A DNA stretch of 64,000 nt from Agathobaculum sp. Marseille-P7918 (GTDB lineage Bacteria; Bacillota; Clostridia; Oscillospirales; Butyricicoccaceae), in NCBI RefSeq assembly GCF_900625105.1, contig NZ_UYYD01000002.1, positions 1 through 64,000 of the forward strand, given 5' to 3'. The translations under genes and the position numbers were made by a program. This document shows positions 1 through 7,408 of this stretch, piece after piece. Below the pieces are notes generated by a model that searched no databases, was not told the DNA's origin, and saw only the letters and a program-made list of their open reading frames with translations. How positions within the stretch are numbered: position 1 is the first letter of the stretch; each line of letters starts with the position of its first letter.

Positions 1-1666
1 TATCGGCCTCAGCCGTGTACTTGTAGTTGGGGTGCTGCTTCAAATCGTATTTGGACGAGAAGAACGGGGGCAGGCCCCGCAGCTGCAAAATGCACTTATC
101 GCCCGGCATGGTAGCCAGCTCGCTGGGTGTCATCAGCTCCCGGCCCAGCCGCTGGGTGTTCTGGTTGTAGCTTTCCGACTGCCCACGGGAGCGGCCCTCG
201 GTCTGCATGGAGATCGTGGCCTTTCCCAGCCAGTTTTCGGAAATCTCCTTGATGGTGGAGCTTTCCCGTCCGCCCAGGAAAATCACGCTGTCCATGTTTC
301 CCAGGATCGTTTCGGCGTTGTCCTTGTATATGGCCTTGCATTGGGCGTACTGCTGGTAGAACAGGCACAGGCTTACCTCACGGGAACGGATGACGGCCAC
401 CAGCTTCTCCAGCGAGGGTACCTGGCCCGTGTTGGCCGCCTCGTCCCACAGCACCCGCACATGATGGGGCAGGCGGCCCCCGTGAACATTGTCGGCCCGT
501 TCACACAGGAGATTGAACATCTGCGAAAAGGCCAGGGCAACAATGAAGTTATAAGTGGGGGTTGTGTCGGAAATTGTGAAGAAAACCGCCGTTTTCCGAT
601 CCCCGATGCGGTCAAGCTCCAGCTCGTCATAGCTCATGATCTCCCGGAGCTGGGGGATGTCAAAGGGGGCCAGCCGGGAGCCGCAGGAAATAAGGATCGA
701 CTTGGCTGTTTTGCCGCTTGCCAGCTTATATTTCTTGTACTGCTTCACGGCAAAGCAATCCGGCTTGCGCTTTTCCAGGCCCTTAAACATATAGTCCACC
801 GCGTTCATATAGGACTCGTCATCCTCTTTCACGTCCATGCCGGAAATCATATCCACCAGGGTATTGATGTTCCGATCCTCGGCGGGTGCCTCGAAAATGA
901 TATAGGCAATCAGGGCGCAGTACAAAAGCGTTTCCGCCTTCGTCCAAAATGGATCGCCCTCCTTGCCCTCGCCTTTGGTGTTGGCTATGAGGGTATCCAC
1001 GAATTTGAGGATGTCCGCCTCGTTGTGGATGTAGGACAGCGGATTGTAGTGCATGGATTTTGAAAAATCTATGCTGTTGAACACTTTGACCTGATACCCC
1101 CGGCGTTGCAGGAAAGCCCCCACCTGGGAGAGCACCCCGCCTTTCGGATCGACGCACACATAGGAGCTGTGCGCCTGGAGCAGCTGGGGCGTGAGCCAGA
1201 AACGGGTTTTGCCGGAGCCGGACGAGCCGATGATACAGGCGTTGAGGTTGCGGGCGTTGGCGGGATTTTTGGGCCGGGTGTTCATAGTGAGAAACTCCGT
1301 CTTTGTCAAAATGACGTTGTTCTCAAACTTCGGATTGACAAAGGGCTTGATGTCTTTGGGGCCACCCCATCGGGCCGACCCGTATTCCTCATCCCGCCGA
1401 AATTTCTTTGCGTTCTTGCTTTTGAAGTAGATCAGCAGGCGAAACCCCACCGCGCCCACAATACCGATGAGCCAGTCAAAGGGGGCCAGCCCCGGCGCAA
1501 AGTCGGCAAAGGCCGGGCCGATGCTCTGCCCCAGGCCCATGAGCTTGTGAGCAAAGTCTGCTCCAGGGGCCAGGCGGTAGGCCGTCCCCAGCTTTAGGCA
1601 GGCCCACAGAATAAACAGATGCGGGATATTGGGTATCACATACTTTTTGACGCTATCTGTCCTCAT
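1..1666 (-). CDS. virD4: VirD4/TraG-type conjugative coupling protein, partial
   Basis: Type IV coupling ATPase that brings the relaxase-DNA complex to the conjugation channel at the inner membrane. The C-terminus runs off the window, leaving 555 codons. Two hydrophobic N-terminal segments (about residues 8-28 and 55-80) precede the ATPase. A Walker A motif (GSSGSGKT) follows, and the Walker B reads VRVLWDEAANTG. The later region SVIFLGGRESSTIKEISENW is typical of the family. The ATG at 1666 overlaps the end of the PcfB-like gene by 14 bp, so the two are translationally coupled. Confidence 0.93.
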   Translation of the reverse strand, partial: MRTDSVKKYVIPNIPHLFILWACLKLGTAYRLAPGADFAHKLMGLGQSIGPAFADFAPGLAPFDWLIGIVGAVGFRLLIYFKSKNAKKFRRDEEYGSARWGGPKDIKPFVNPKFENNVILTKTEFLTMNTRPKNPANARNLNACIIGSSGSGKTRFWLTPQLLQAHSSYVCVDPKGGVLSQVGAFLQRRGYQVKVFNSIDFSKSMHYNPLSYIHNEADILKFVDTLIANTKGEGKEGDPFWTKAETLLYCALIAYIIFEAPAEDRNINTLVDMISGMDVKEDDESYMNAVDYMFKGLEKRKPDCFAVKQYKKYKLASGKTAKSILISCGSRLAPFDIPQLREIMSYDELELDRIGDRKTAVFFTISDTTPTYNFIVALAFSQMFNLLCERADNVHGGRLPHHVRVLWDEAANTGQVPSLEKLVAVIRSREVSLCLFYQQYAQCKAIYKDNAETILGNMDSVIFLGGRESSTIKEISENWLGKATISMQTEGRSRGQSESYNQNTQRLGRELMTPSELATMPGDKCILQLRGLPPFFSSKYDLKQHPNYKYTAEAD

Positions 1667-2135
1667 GTACCGCCTCCCTTGCACGTTCTTTCTTGTGGGA
1701 CGGCTGGCGGGCCAGTTCAGCGGCAGCCCGTTTGAGCTGTTCCCGGATGGGAACACGCTGGGACTTGGAACGCTTCAACACGCGCCGGGAATATTCCGAA
1801 AAGCAAGCGGTGATGGCGTCGGCCTGCCCGCTCTTGAAAAACAACAGGTATTTGTCCGGCCCGGTCTTGTAAAAGGCATAGTCCACATTCCAGCGCCGGG
1901 CCACCCGGTCAAAATCCTTTGGGGACTCCACCTCGATGCTGTTTGTGGTGGCCCCGTGGCCCATGAGCTGGCGCACAGTCTGTTTTCCGTGGGGTGTCTG
2001 GCGGGCCCGGTACATTTTCTTGATCTTCCGGCCCACCGCCAGACACGCCTGGGCCAGCACCCGACCCGTGAGCTTTGTCGCCTTGATCGAAACTGCTATG
2101 GTACGTCTGGAAACGTCCTCGTCAATCAGCCGTAT
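1653..2135 (-). CDS. pcfB: PcfB-like (DUF3801) conjugation protein
   Basis: Small basic protein of about 160 residues in the DUF3801/PcfB family, encoded directly before the coupling protein in Gram-positive ICEs and thought to help relaxosome-VirD4 contact. The core resembles family members (CLAVGRKIKKMYRARQTPHG; YAFYKTGPDKYLLFFKSGQADA), and the C-terminus is strongly charged. The start is unusual. The only upstream in-frame ATG (2168) lies before a perfect AAAGGAGG, whereas the family N-terminus (IDEDVSRRTIAVSIK) begins right after it. A CTG seven bases behind AAAGGAGG at 2135 is the best-placed start, so I end the gene there. If 2168 were used the protein would be 171 residues. Confidence 0.8.
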   Translation of the reverse strand: MRLIDEDVSRRTIAVSIKATKLTGRVLAQACLAVGRKIKKMYRARQTPHGKQTVRQLMGHGATTNSIEVESPKDFDRVARRWNVDYAFYKTGPDKYLLFFKSGQADAITACFSEYSRRVLKRSKSQRVPIREQLKRAAAELARQPSHKKERAREAVHEDR

Positions 2136-2149
2136 TCCTCCTTTCCATG

Positions 2150-2178
2150 AAAAAGCACCTCTGGACAAAACGTCCAGA
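2150..2178 (-). terminator. Hairpin between ardA and pcfB
   Basis: On the minus strand the arms TCTGGAC and GTCCAGA with a GTTTT loop are followed within five bases by a run of five T. This is a weak intrinsic terminator between ardA and the PcfB-like gene. A nearly identical hairpin stands at 3501-3519 downstream of the ParB-like gene. Confidence 0.5.
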
Positions 2179-2185
2179 AGTGCCG

Positions 2186-2899
2186 TTATCGTTCCTCGTG
2201 TTCCTTTGCGGCAATCTTCCGATAGCCCTCCAGGGAGGAACCGTCAATAATTTCTTTGTAGGCCGCCATCTGCTCCCGCACCGTGAGCTGCGGAAAGGCA
2301 AAGACTTTGTGCTCGTCGGGAATGTCCTCGATCCCGTGGTAGTGCTCGATAAATTGACCGCCGTTGTTCAAAACATAGCCTCCAGGGGCAAAGTGGCCGT
2401 CCTCTTCAAGCCGAATATCCCGCCCGTATGCCTCATAGTCAAAATAATTCAGCAGGTGCTCCGGCACGTCAATGGCCTCCATGTCCTCCACATAGATGCG
2501 GCCCAGGGTTTCATCGTCCTCGACACCAGGATAAAACTCGTAGCAATCCAGGTTTTGCGCCAGATTGATGAGATCGGCCACGCTGGACGTATGTTCACCG
2601 CTGTCAATGACGGCCTCAAATTTCTCCAGTTCGCCCTGATCCAGCTCGGAGAGCAGGCAGGCCAGATAATTGAGCTCGTCCAGGTTTTCATATTCCGTGA
2701 GATAGTCATAGAGCCCCAGCACATCACCGTCAAAGCTGGTAATGAAAAATTCCTCATAACGTACCCCGTCCACACCGATCCGCTTCAAAAGGGCCTGTAC
2801 TTCTTCGGTAGTCGTGGGGAATTTCAGCGTTTCGCCAACCAGCTCGCCCTCGTTGTACTTTCCCAGGTTGGTGATGTAGGCTTCAAACAGGGACGCCAT
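2186..2899 (-). CDS. ardA: ArdA-type antirestriction protein
   Basis: Acidic DNA-mimic protein of 237 residues that blocks type I restriction enzymes while the element enters a new host. The N-terminus (FEAYITNLGKYNEGELVGE) and the high Asp/Glu content over the whole length match the ArdA family. Its ATG overlaps the stop of the upstream DUF7768-like gene by one base (TGATG), so the two are coupled. It lies in the ICE transfer/maintenance operon upstream of PcfB and VirD4. Confidence 0.92.
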   Translation of the reverse strand: MASLFEAYITNLGKYNEGELVGETLKFPTTTEEVQALLKRIGVDGVRYEEFFITSFDGDVLGLYDYLTEYENLDELNYLACLLSELDQGELEKFEAVIDSGEHTSSVADLINLAQNLDCYEFYPGVEDDETLGRIYVEDMEAIDVPEHLLNYFDYEAYGRDIRLEEDGHFAPGGYVLNNGGQFIEHYHGIEDIPDEHKVFAFPQLTVREQMAAYKEIIDGSSLEGYRKIAAKEHEER

Positions 2900-3240
2900 C
2901 AGCGGCGGCCCTGGCCCTTGACGGTGAGGATGCCCTCAAGGGTAGTCGCGGTGATCCCCAGGCGCTGGGCCACGGCAATATCATTTTTCATGGCCTCGGT
3001 CACGGAATGGCCGCACACCACCAGCACACGGGAGCGCCGGAGCAAATCGCGGCCCATGTCGATGCCGTTCTTGTGCTCCTCCGGCACCGCGTCATTGAGG
3101 AACAACGGCAGATAGAGCATAGGGCAGATGGGGGAATAGCCCGCATCATAGACCACGCGGCAGTAATGCGCCGCCTGCTCCATATCCACCGCAGGATCAC
3201 CGCGCCACGCAGCGGTGATATAAGCAAGGGATCGTTTCAT
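2899..3240 (-). CDS. DUF4406/DUF7768-type small protein
   Basis: Protein of 113 residues common in Clostridial ICEs and phages. The family fold resembles nucleoside 2-deoxyribosyltransferases, with an N-terminal Y-I-T strand, CPMLYLP and a DLLRRSRVLVVCG segment where the family has a catalytic-like acidic patch. The function in the element is unknown. The start at 3240 (MKRSLAY) is chosen because GGAGG lies eight bases upstream; an ATG-like codon nine bases earlier is poorly placed. Confidence 0.75.
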   Translation of the reverse strand: MKRSLAYITAAWRGDPAVDMEQAAHYCRVVYDAGYSPICPMLYLPLFLNDAVPEEHKNGIDMGRDLLRRSRVLVVCGHSVTEAMKNDIAVAQRLGITATTLEGILTVKGQGRR

Positions 3241-3282
3241 TGTCAACACCTCCGATATTTATATAGGTAGTTCAACCCTATC

Positions 3283-3470
3283 CCCCGCCCTTTCCCATTC
3301 ATGGGAAAGGGGGCGGCTCTGGAGGATATACCCCCGCCGCCTTGCCGGAAATAGCACAGCCGGGCCAGACCGTCAAGGGCAAGCCGCCGCAAACGGCGGG
3401 CGTTCCGCCCCTTGACTGCCCGATCCCGGCTGTGCTGCAAAATACCCGGCGACGGGGGATATATCACCAC
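3283..3470. repeat. Two nested inverted repeats in the ICE intergenic region
   Basis: The first is a short palindrome at about 3285-3316 (arms CCGCCCTTTCCCAT and its complement with two extra G). The second is a long imperfect one at about 3327-3470. The long one has perfect sub-arms GCACAGCCGGG and GTCAAGGG, outer arms GATATA plus a C-run, and a central GCCGCC/GGCGGC hairpin. The region separates the ParB-like gene from the DUF7768-like gene. It could be a structured RNA leader, a DNA cruciform or part of a transfer origin. No convincing gene is seen here. Confidence 0.55.
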
Positions 3471-3500
3471 AGAGCCCATCCCCGGCGCGGGGCGTTCACC

Positions 3501-3519
3501 TCTGGACAAAGTGTCCAGA
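3501..3519 (-). repeat. TCTGGACA palindrome behind the ParB-like gene
   Basis: Perfect 8-bp arms TCTGGACA/TGTCCAGA around a 3-base loop, 13 bp after the ParB-like stop. The same arm sequence forms the hairpin at 2160-2178, so it is a repeated module of this element. It could be a terminator remnant or a binding site for an element-coded protein. Confidence 0.5.
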
Positions 3520-3531
3520 AGCAGGGCCCGG

Positions 3532-5013
3532 TTACTTCTCCAAGTCCTTTTTCCTGTCCGGCTGCGCCAGTTCGGGCGGCTGCTTCTCCTTCCACTCGTC
3601 CAGTAGCGCCATGATCTGCTCTTTCATTTTGGCAGGAGTAACCTCCTTACCGAAATACTTAGACAGTTCAGTAGTCGAAATAATCACACCACGATCCTCC
3701 TTTTTTTCTTCACTCAAAATGCCGTCAATCACATCGCCGTTGAGCTTGCCCTCCTTGTCCAGCTCGTGGAGCCGCTTCGCCTGGGCCACCGAGGGGGAGG
3801 ACTGCTCCCCATCAATGGAAACGGCAATCAGCCGCTGGTTTTCCGGCCTGATATACGAGATCTCCACCGCAGGCATAAAGCCCATCTGCTTTGTGTCCAC
3901 CTTGTCCAGAAGCTCCGGCACCAGGGAGTTGAGCCGGATATACCGCATGACCTTTTTATAGTTCATGTCGTGTTCCTTGCCCACAATCTCTACCGAGAGC
4001 TTACCCAGGGCCTCCGCCTCTTTCTCATTTTTCGGGCGGGCCCCCTGGCGTTTGATGGCCTCCACCTCCAAATCCAGCAGCTTTGCCAGTTCGCTGGGGA
4101 GAGGATCGCCACGCTGCTTGTTGCTGTTCCGCATTTCCCGGACAGCTTCAAGATCGGTCATCTCGCGGACGATACAGGGCATTTCCTCCAGCCCGGCCCG
4201 TGTGCCACCGTGATGGCGGCGGTGGCCTGCAATAATCTCATAGCCCTTGCCGTCTTTTTCCGGGCGCACGGTGGCGGGGGTCATAATGCCGTGTTCCTTG
4301 ATCGTCCCCACCAGATCGTCCATCTCCTTATCGTCCTGCACCTTGTAGGGGTGCTCCCGGAACGTATGGAACGGATGAAGTTCCGCCATTTTCAGATAGA
4401 CGATTTTTCCCTCTTCCACCGGGCGGGGTGGCACGTCAGGCGTGGACGGCAGATTGATCTCCGGCGGCGGGACTGCCGCCTCCTTGACGGGAGCAGCCTT
4501 GCCCAGCTTTGCCGCCTTAGCGGATTTAGACGCAGGCGCACCGCCGGAGCCCGTTTCCTTGCTCTTGTCAGCTTTCTTACCTCTGGACACTTTGTCCCGA
4601 ACAGAGGGCGGGGCCTCCTCACGGGCCGCCTTGTCAACCTTAGGCGGGCGGCCTGTGCGGGGCTCCGCCGCTTTCTCCTTTTTTCCCACAAACACCCCGG
4701 CCTGGTCTTTCGGGGGACGGCCACGGCGTTTTTGATCGGGTACAACCTCCGGCGGCCTGTCGGCCACATTGGGAGCGGTAGGTTCCTTGCCACTGTGATC
4801 GGCAGCAGTCTTGATGCCGGACAAGTCAATCACCTTTCCGGCAGGAGCAGGAGCCTCCTCGCCCATGCCGGAAATCACCGCCTGTTCATGCTTAAGTGGA
4901 TTGCTGGGGCTTTTGACTGGTTCCAGGGCGGGTGGAGCGTCCGGCCCCAGGGGAGCAGCAACCTCCGGGGGGTTATTTTCTTGTGGGCTCGTGTTTAGTT
5001 TGTCATCTGCCAT
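3532..5013 (-). CDS. ParB-like protein with two AT-hook-like motifs
   Basis: Element-coded ParB/Spo0J-type DNA-binding protein of 493 residues. The N-terminal 200 residues are low-complexity, rich in Pro, Ala and Lys, and carry two AT-hook-like motifs (RRGRPPK and RTGRPPK). The ParB N-terminal domain follows (AELHPFHTFREHPYKV..., then IIAGHRRHHGGTRAG, the CTP/DNA-binding motif). A helix-turn-helix-like region comes next (KLSVEIVGKEHDMNYKKVMRYIRL). The start at 5013 has GGAGG eight bases upstream; the in-frame ATG at 5055 lies inside the attenuator and is rejected. Likely role: partition or regulation of the ICE. Confidence 0.88.
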   Translation of the reverse strand: MADDKLNTSPQENNPPEVAAPLGPDAPPALEPVKSPSNPLKHEQAVISGMGEEAPAPAGKVIDLSGIKTAADHSGKEPTAPNVADRPPEVVPDQKRRGRPPKDQAGVFVGKKEKAAEPRTGRPPKVDKAAREEAPPSVRDKVSRGKKADKSKETGSGGAPASKSAKAAKLGKAAPVKEAAVPPPEINLPSTPDVPPRPVEEGKIVYLKMAELHPFHTFREHPYKVQDDKEMDDLVGTIKEHGIMTPATVRPEKDGKGYEIIAGHRRHHGGTRAGLEEMPCIVREMTDLEAVREMRNSNKQRGDPLPSELAKLLDLEVEAIKRQGARPKNEKEAEALGKLSVEIVGKEHDMNYKKVMRYIRLNSLVPELLDKVDTKQMGFMPAVEISYIRPENQRLIAVSIDGEQSSPSVAQAKRLHELDKEGKLNGDVIDGILSEEKKEDRGVIISTTELSKYFGKEVTPAKMKEQIMALLDEWKEKQPPELAQPDRKKDLEK

Positions 5014-5017
5014 ATAC

Positions 5018-5068
5018 TTACCTCCTTCGTGATGGCATGAAAAAAGCCAGCCCAATGGCTGGCAACAT
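5018..5068 (-). CDS. 16-residue leader peptide of the ParB-like gene
   Basis: An ORF with a very strong ribosome site (AAAGGAGG, six bases before ATG) encodes MLPAIGLAFFMPSRRR. Its stop codon overlaps the ribosome-binding site of the ParB-like gene. An intrinsic terminator hairpin sits inside the coding sequence. Translation of the leader would cover the hairpin, so this is a candidate translation-coupled attenuator. It is too short for family assignment. Confidence 0.65.
   Translation of the reverse strand: MLPAIGLAFFMPSRRR
5040..5063 (-). terminator. Attenuator hairpin inside the leader ORF
   Basis: On the minus strand GCCAGCC-ATT-GGGCTGGC is followed by six T, a compact intrinsic terminator lying entirely within the leader ORF and upstream of the ParB-like gene. 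Confidence 0.75.
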
Positions 5069-5144
5069 TGTTCACCTCCTTTTTAGATTTGAAAATGTAA
5101 AATGCGCTTTTAGTCCTGGTCAAGTGCATTTTGAAGACAGATAG

Positions 5145-5172
5145 TTACATTTCATTTCGACTGTGGTATAAT
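5145..5172 (+). promoter_or_regulatory. Sigma-A-type promoter of the HEPN gene
   Basis: TTACAT (-35, 5145-5150), 16-bp spacer and a perfect TATAAT (-10, 5167-5172), 36 bp before the start codon of the cargo gene. Confidence 0.75.
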
Positions 5173-5207
5173 ATTTCATTATCCAGATTGTGCTAAGGAG
5201 GGAAATT

Positions 5208-6992
5208 ATGAGAAAAGGTTGTGTAGATAAATGGGACAACTTAACTGAATGTAAGAATCTATTGTTTTTCGCGCAGACTGTTGATGAACTTATTTTCAGT
5301 TATTCCATCCCATCACATCGATTGGCAACACTTAATTCCCATTACTTATGTATTGATGCTATATATACGATTGCTGATATAGAACATAACGGGGTTCCGG
5401 AGGGCTCACTACGACCAATTTTCGAGGAATTATACTATACATTAGATAAAGATCCGGTATTTTCGCCAGACAATTCTCCTCTAAAATACTTCGTAAAAGA
5501 GCAAAAAGGCAAATATGTTAGAGGGTATAATCCCAATGATTTTAGCTACACTGATAGACGAAATATAATTTATACAATTAAAAAAAGAGTTTTTAGCGGA
5601 AATAGTTATTTTGAAAAATTAAAAGAAAAAATAGTGGCCATTGTTAAAGCGAATAACGAAGATGAACAAAGTACACTTTTTGCGCTTACCAAATCTCTCA
5701 TTACAGAGTTAGTAAACTCTGGTTATGATCAGCGGTATATTCGAGATGTGTTAGTACATAACTTTTTCAATCTTAGGACTCAGGTTACATCGTGCGAACA
5801 AATTGATACTTTTTTTGATGCCTTTCCATGTGCTAATCGTAAATACAAGGTCGTATTGATAGCAGATCATCATTTACAATCTATACTTGTAAACCCTGAA
5901 AATGTAAAAGTAGTTAACAGATTTTTCCCAAAGACAAGAATACCAGAAGAAAGTACATATTTGCAAAAGAAAGATACAGAAAGATATTATATTTTTGACG
6001 AACAAGATGAGTTTGACCCATATTCTGCTGCAAATTCTGTGGAATCTTTTGTAAATGTTGGCCTATCACTTTATATTTTGTATGATCATGGCCTTGATAT
6101 TTCCTTAGATGGGGCCAAATTTATAGTTTATGATGAGAATAATTATTATACTATAATTATTCCTCAAAAAAGCGCCGTTCATCGAATGAGAACCCCAAAA
6201 TATAATATTGTCCAAAAGAAAATCGAGTTAACTCACCAAGCAATATCAAAATCAAAAAATACAGGAATATTACTGCTATTGGCTGCTAATCTTCACAGGC
6301 TCTCACTTAGAAGCACATCTGAAGAAAACCAAATCCTTGATCTATGGGCAATCGTAGAATGTATATTAAATATTAGCCAAGAGCATACATCTGATAGAAT
6401 CACACAGGTTTGTAGTTATTTAGTTCCAATTATTAAGTATAAATACCTTTATTCGATTTTTGAGCAACTTTCAATAGATATAAAGAGTTATGATGAAGAC
6501 AAATATTCTGAAATAATTGGCGATTGTGAAGATGCCTTTCAAAATGTGCTCTCACTTGCAAAATATGTCTTATTGGATACATCACAAGATGATTGTGATT
6601 TGTGGCTTAATTCATGTGATGATTTTCCTTTACTCAAATTTAGAATTCGTAGGTATAGAACCATTTTTAAGACCAGAGGAAGTTTGGCAGAGTATATCGA
6701 GAATCATGCACAAAGGGTTCGTTGGCAAATAATGCGTGCATATAGAAACCGCAATCTAATTGTGCATAATGGGGAAACGATGCCTTATAGTGCACTACTC
6801 GTTGAAAATCTCCATTCCTATGTTGATACTCTGCTAAATTATGTAATTACAGAACTCTCTAACGGCCATACAATGAATTCTATGCGTCAAGAACTGTTTG
6901 CGAGTGAGTGCGAATGGAATGCGAATGTTGAAAAGAAGAACGCAGCTAAAAGTATTGATGCAGATTTTATAGAATACTCCCTCAAACAATAG
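5208..6992 (+). CDS. HEPN-domain cargo protein, candidate defence gene
   Basis: Protein of 594 residues, far more AT-rich than anything around it, with its own consensus promoter and AAGGAGGG ribosome site (start 5208). The C-terminal part resembles Apea-like HEPN domains. ENQILDLWAIVECIL (about residues 370-384) is followed by YRNRNLIVHNGE, which holds the HEPN RNase signature R-N-x3-H (R515, H520). A second R-x4-H (RDVLVH) occurs near residue 184. The N-terminal 350 residues are not recognised. Known HEPN proteins are mostly RNases of toxin-antitoxin, abortive-infection and CRISPR systems. Position next to the probable attR and base composition fit recently acquired cargo. Function is inferred only from the motif. 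Confidence 0.8.
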   Translation: MRKGCVDKWDNLTECKNLLFFAQTVDELIFSYSIPSHRLATLNSHYLCIDAIYTIADIEHNGVPEGSLRPIFEELYYTLDKDPVFSPDNSPLKYFVKEQKGKYVRGYNPNDFSYTDRRNIIYTIKKRVFSGNSYFEKLKEKIVAIVKANNEDEQSTLFALTKSLITELVNSGYDQRYIRDVLVHNFFNLRTQVTSCEQIDTFFDAFPCANRKYKVVLIADHHLQSILVNPENVKVVNRFFPKTRIPEESTYLQKKDTERYYIFDEQDEFDPYSAANSVESFVNVGLSLYILYDHGLDISLDGAKFIVYDENNYYTIIIPQKSAVHRMRTPKYNIVQKKIELTHQAISKSKNTGILLLLAANLHRLSLRSTSEENQILDLWAIVECILNISQEHTSDRITQVCSYLVPIIKYKYLYSIFEQLSIDIKSYDEDKYSEIIGDCEDAFQNVLSLAKYVLLDTSQDDCDLWLNSCDDFPLLKFRIRRYRTIFKTRGSLAEYIENHAQRVRWQIMRAYRNRNLIVHNGETMPYSALLVENLHSYVDTLLNYVITELSNGHTMNSMRQELFASECEWNANVEKKNAAKSIDADFIEYSLKQ

Positions 6993-7084
6993 ATGTCCTT
7001 TAATTAGGAAATAATTGAAAGGGAGCCTATGTAACGTGGCAAGTTCTCCTGCATACAAAGAGCACTCTCCCCACCCCCTTTAGG

Positions 7085-7165
7085 GGGGGCGCTACACGCT
7101 TGTACGAGGAGAGCGCCACACTGGCAGTGTGGAGGTCATGAGTTCGATCCTCACCGTCTCCACCA
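7085..7165 (+). pseudogene. tRNA-Ala(GGC) 3' half, probable ICE attR
   Basis: From 7108 on, the sequence is a tRNA-Ala: D-stem 3' arm GAGC, anticodon stem CCACA/TGTGG with loop CTGGCAG (anticodon GGC, 7123-7125), T-loop TTCGATC, acceptor strand CGTCTCC, A73 and CCA. Upstream, GGGGGCG (7085-7091) could still pair with the acceptor strand. But 19 bases instead of about 14 stand in place of positions 8-21, and they do not form a normal D-arm. T-stem pair 49:65 is an A-C mismatch. It is either a degenerate tRNA or, more likely, the tRNA fragment left at attR by integration of the ICE on its left. Confidence 0.7.
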
Positions 7166-7170
7166 TCCAT

Positions 7171-7204
7171 AAAAGCCTGTTTTCTCTGGAAAACAGGCTT
7201 TTTT
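7171..7204 (+). terminator. Intrinsic terminator after the tRNA fragment
   Basis: AAAAGCCTGTTTTC, loop TCTG, GAAAACAGGC followed by six T. Confidence 0.85.
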
Positions 7205-7282
7205 CTTTTCCCTATCCCTTTCCCATCCTGCCCAGGCGCATCGCATGGCACCTCCCGGCAGCAACATATCACAAGGCAAGAG

Positions 7283-7314
7283 AAACCGGCACCGCTTCGG
7301 CGGTGCCGGTTTTT
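7283..7314 (+). terminator. Strong GC-rich terminator hairpin
   Basis: ACCGGCACCGC, loop TTCG, GCGGTGCCGGT followed by TTTTT. No other gene is recognised between 7205 and 7408. Confidence 0.75.
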
Positions 7315-7345
7315 GATTTTCGGTCAGATACAAGGGCAAAAGCAG

Positions 7346-7377
7346 GAGCGGGGCTTTTCCGCAGAAAAGCCCCGCTC
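7346..7377 (-). terminator. Hairpin behind the surface protein gene
   Basis: Perfect 14-bp arms starting GAGCGGGGCTTTTC around a 4-base loop, 31 bp after the stop of the surface protein. The T-run on the minus strand is weak, so termination is likely but not certain. Confidence 0.55.
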
Positions 7378-7408
7378 GTTTGGTGTCTCCCTTACCGGGA
7401 ATTGGTGT

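Larger units (their letters stand above)
1..7165. mobile_element. Right part of an integrative conjugative element (Tn1549/CTn-like)
   Basis: All genes from the window edge to about 5.0 kb are conjugation or maintenance genes on the minus strand (VirD4, PcfB-like, ArdA, ParB-like). They are followed by a plus-strand, AT-rich cargo gene. The element appears to end at the 3' half of a tRNA-Ala(GGC) near 7108-7165, the usual target of tyrosine integrases. The integrase, relaxase and other end lie outside the window. Family assignment rests on gene content and order; the exact right boundary is inferred. Confidence 0.75.

Noticed and set aside
3243-3509. An 88-codon minus-strand ORF
   Set aside because: It follows the inverted repeats base by base, lacks a ribosome site and overlaps the real start region at 3240. 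Similar ORFs are annotated in other ICEs, but the conservation may be of the structure rather than a protein.
7027-7272. An 81-codon minus-strand ORF containing EDRTHDLHTAS
   Set aside because: This is the well-known false protein from reading a tRNA-Ala backwards.
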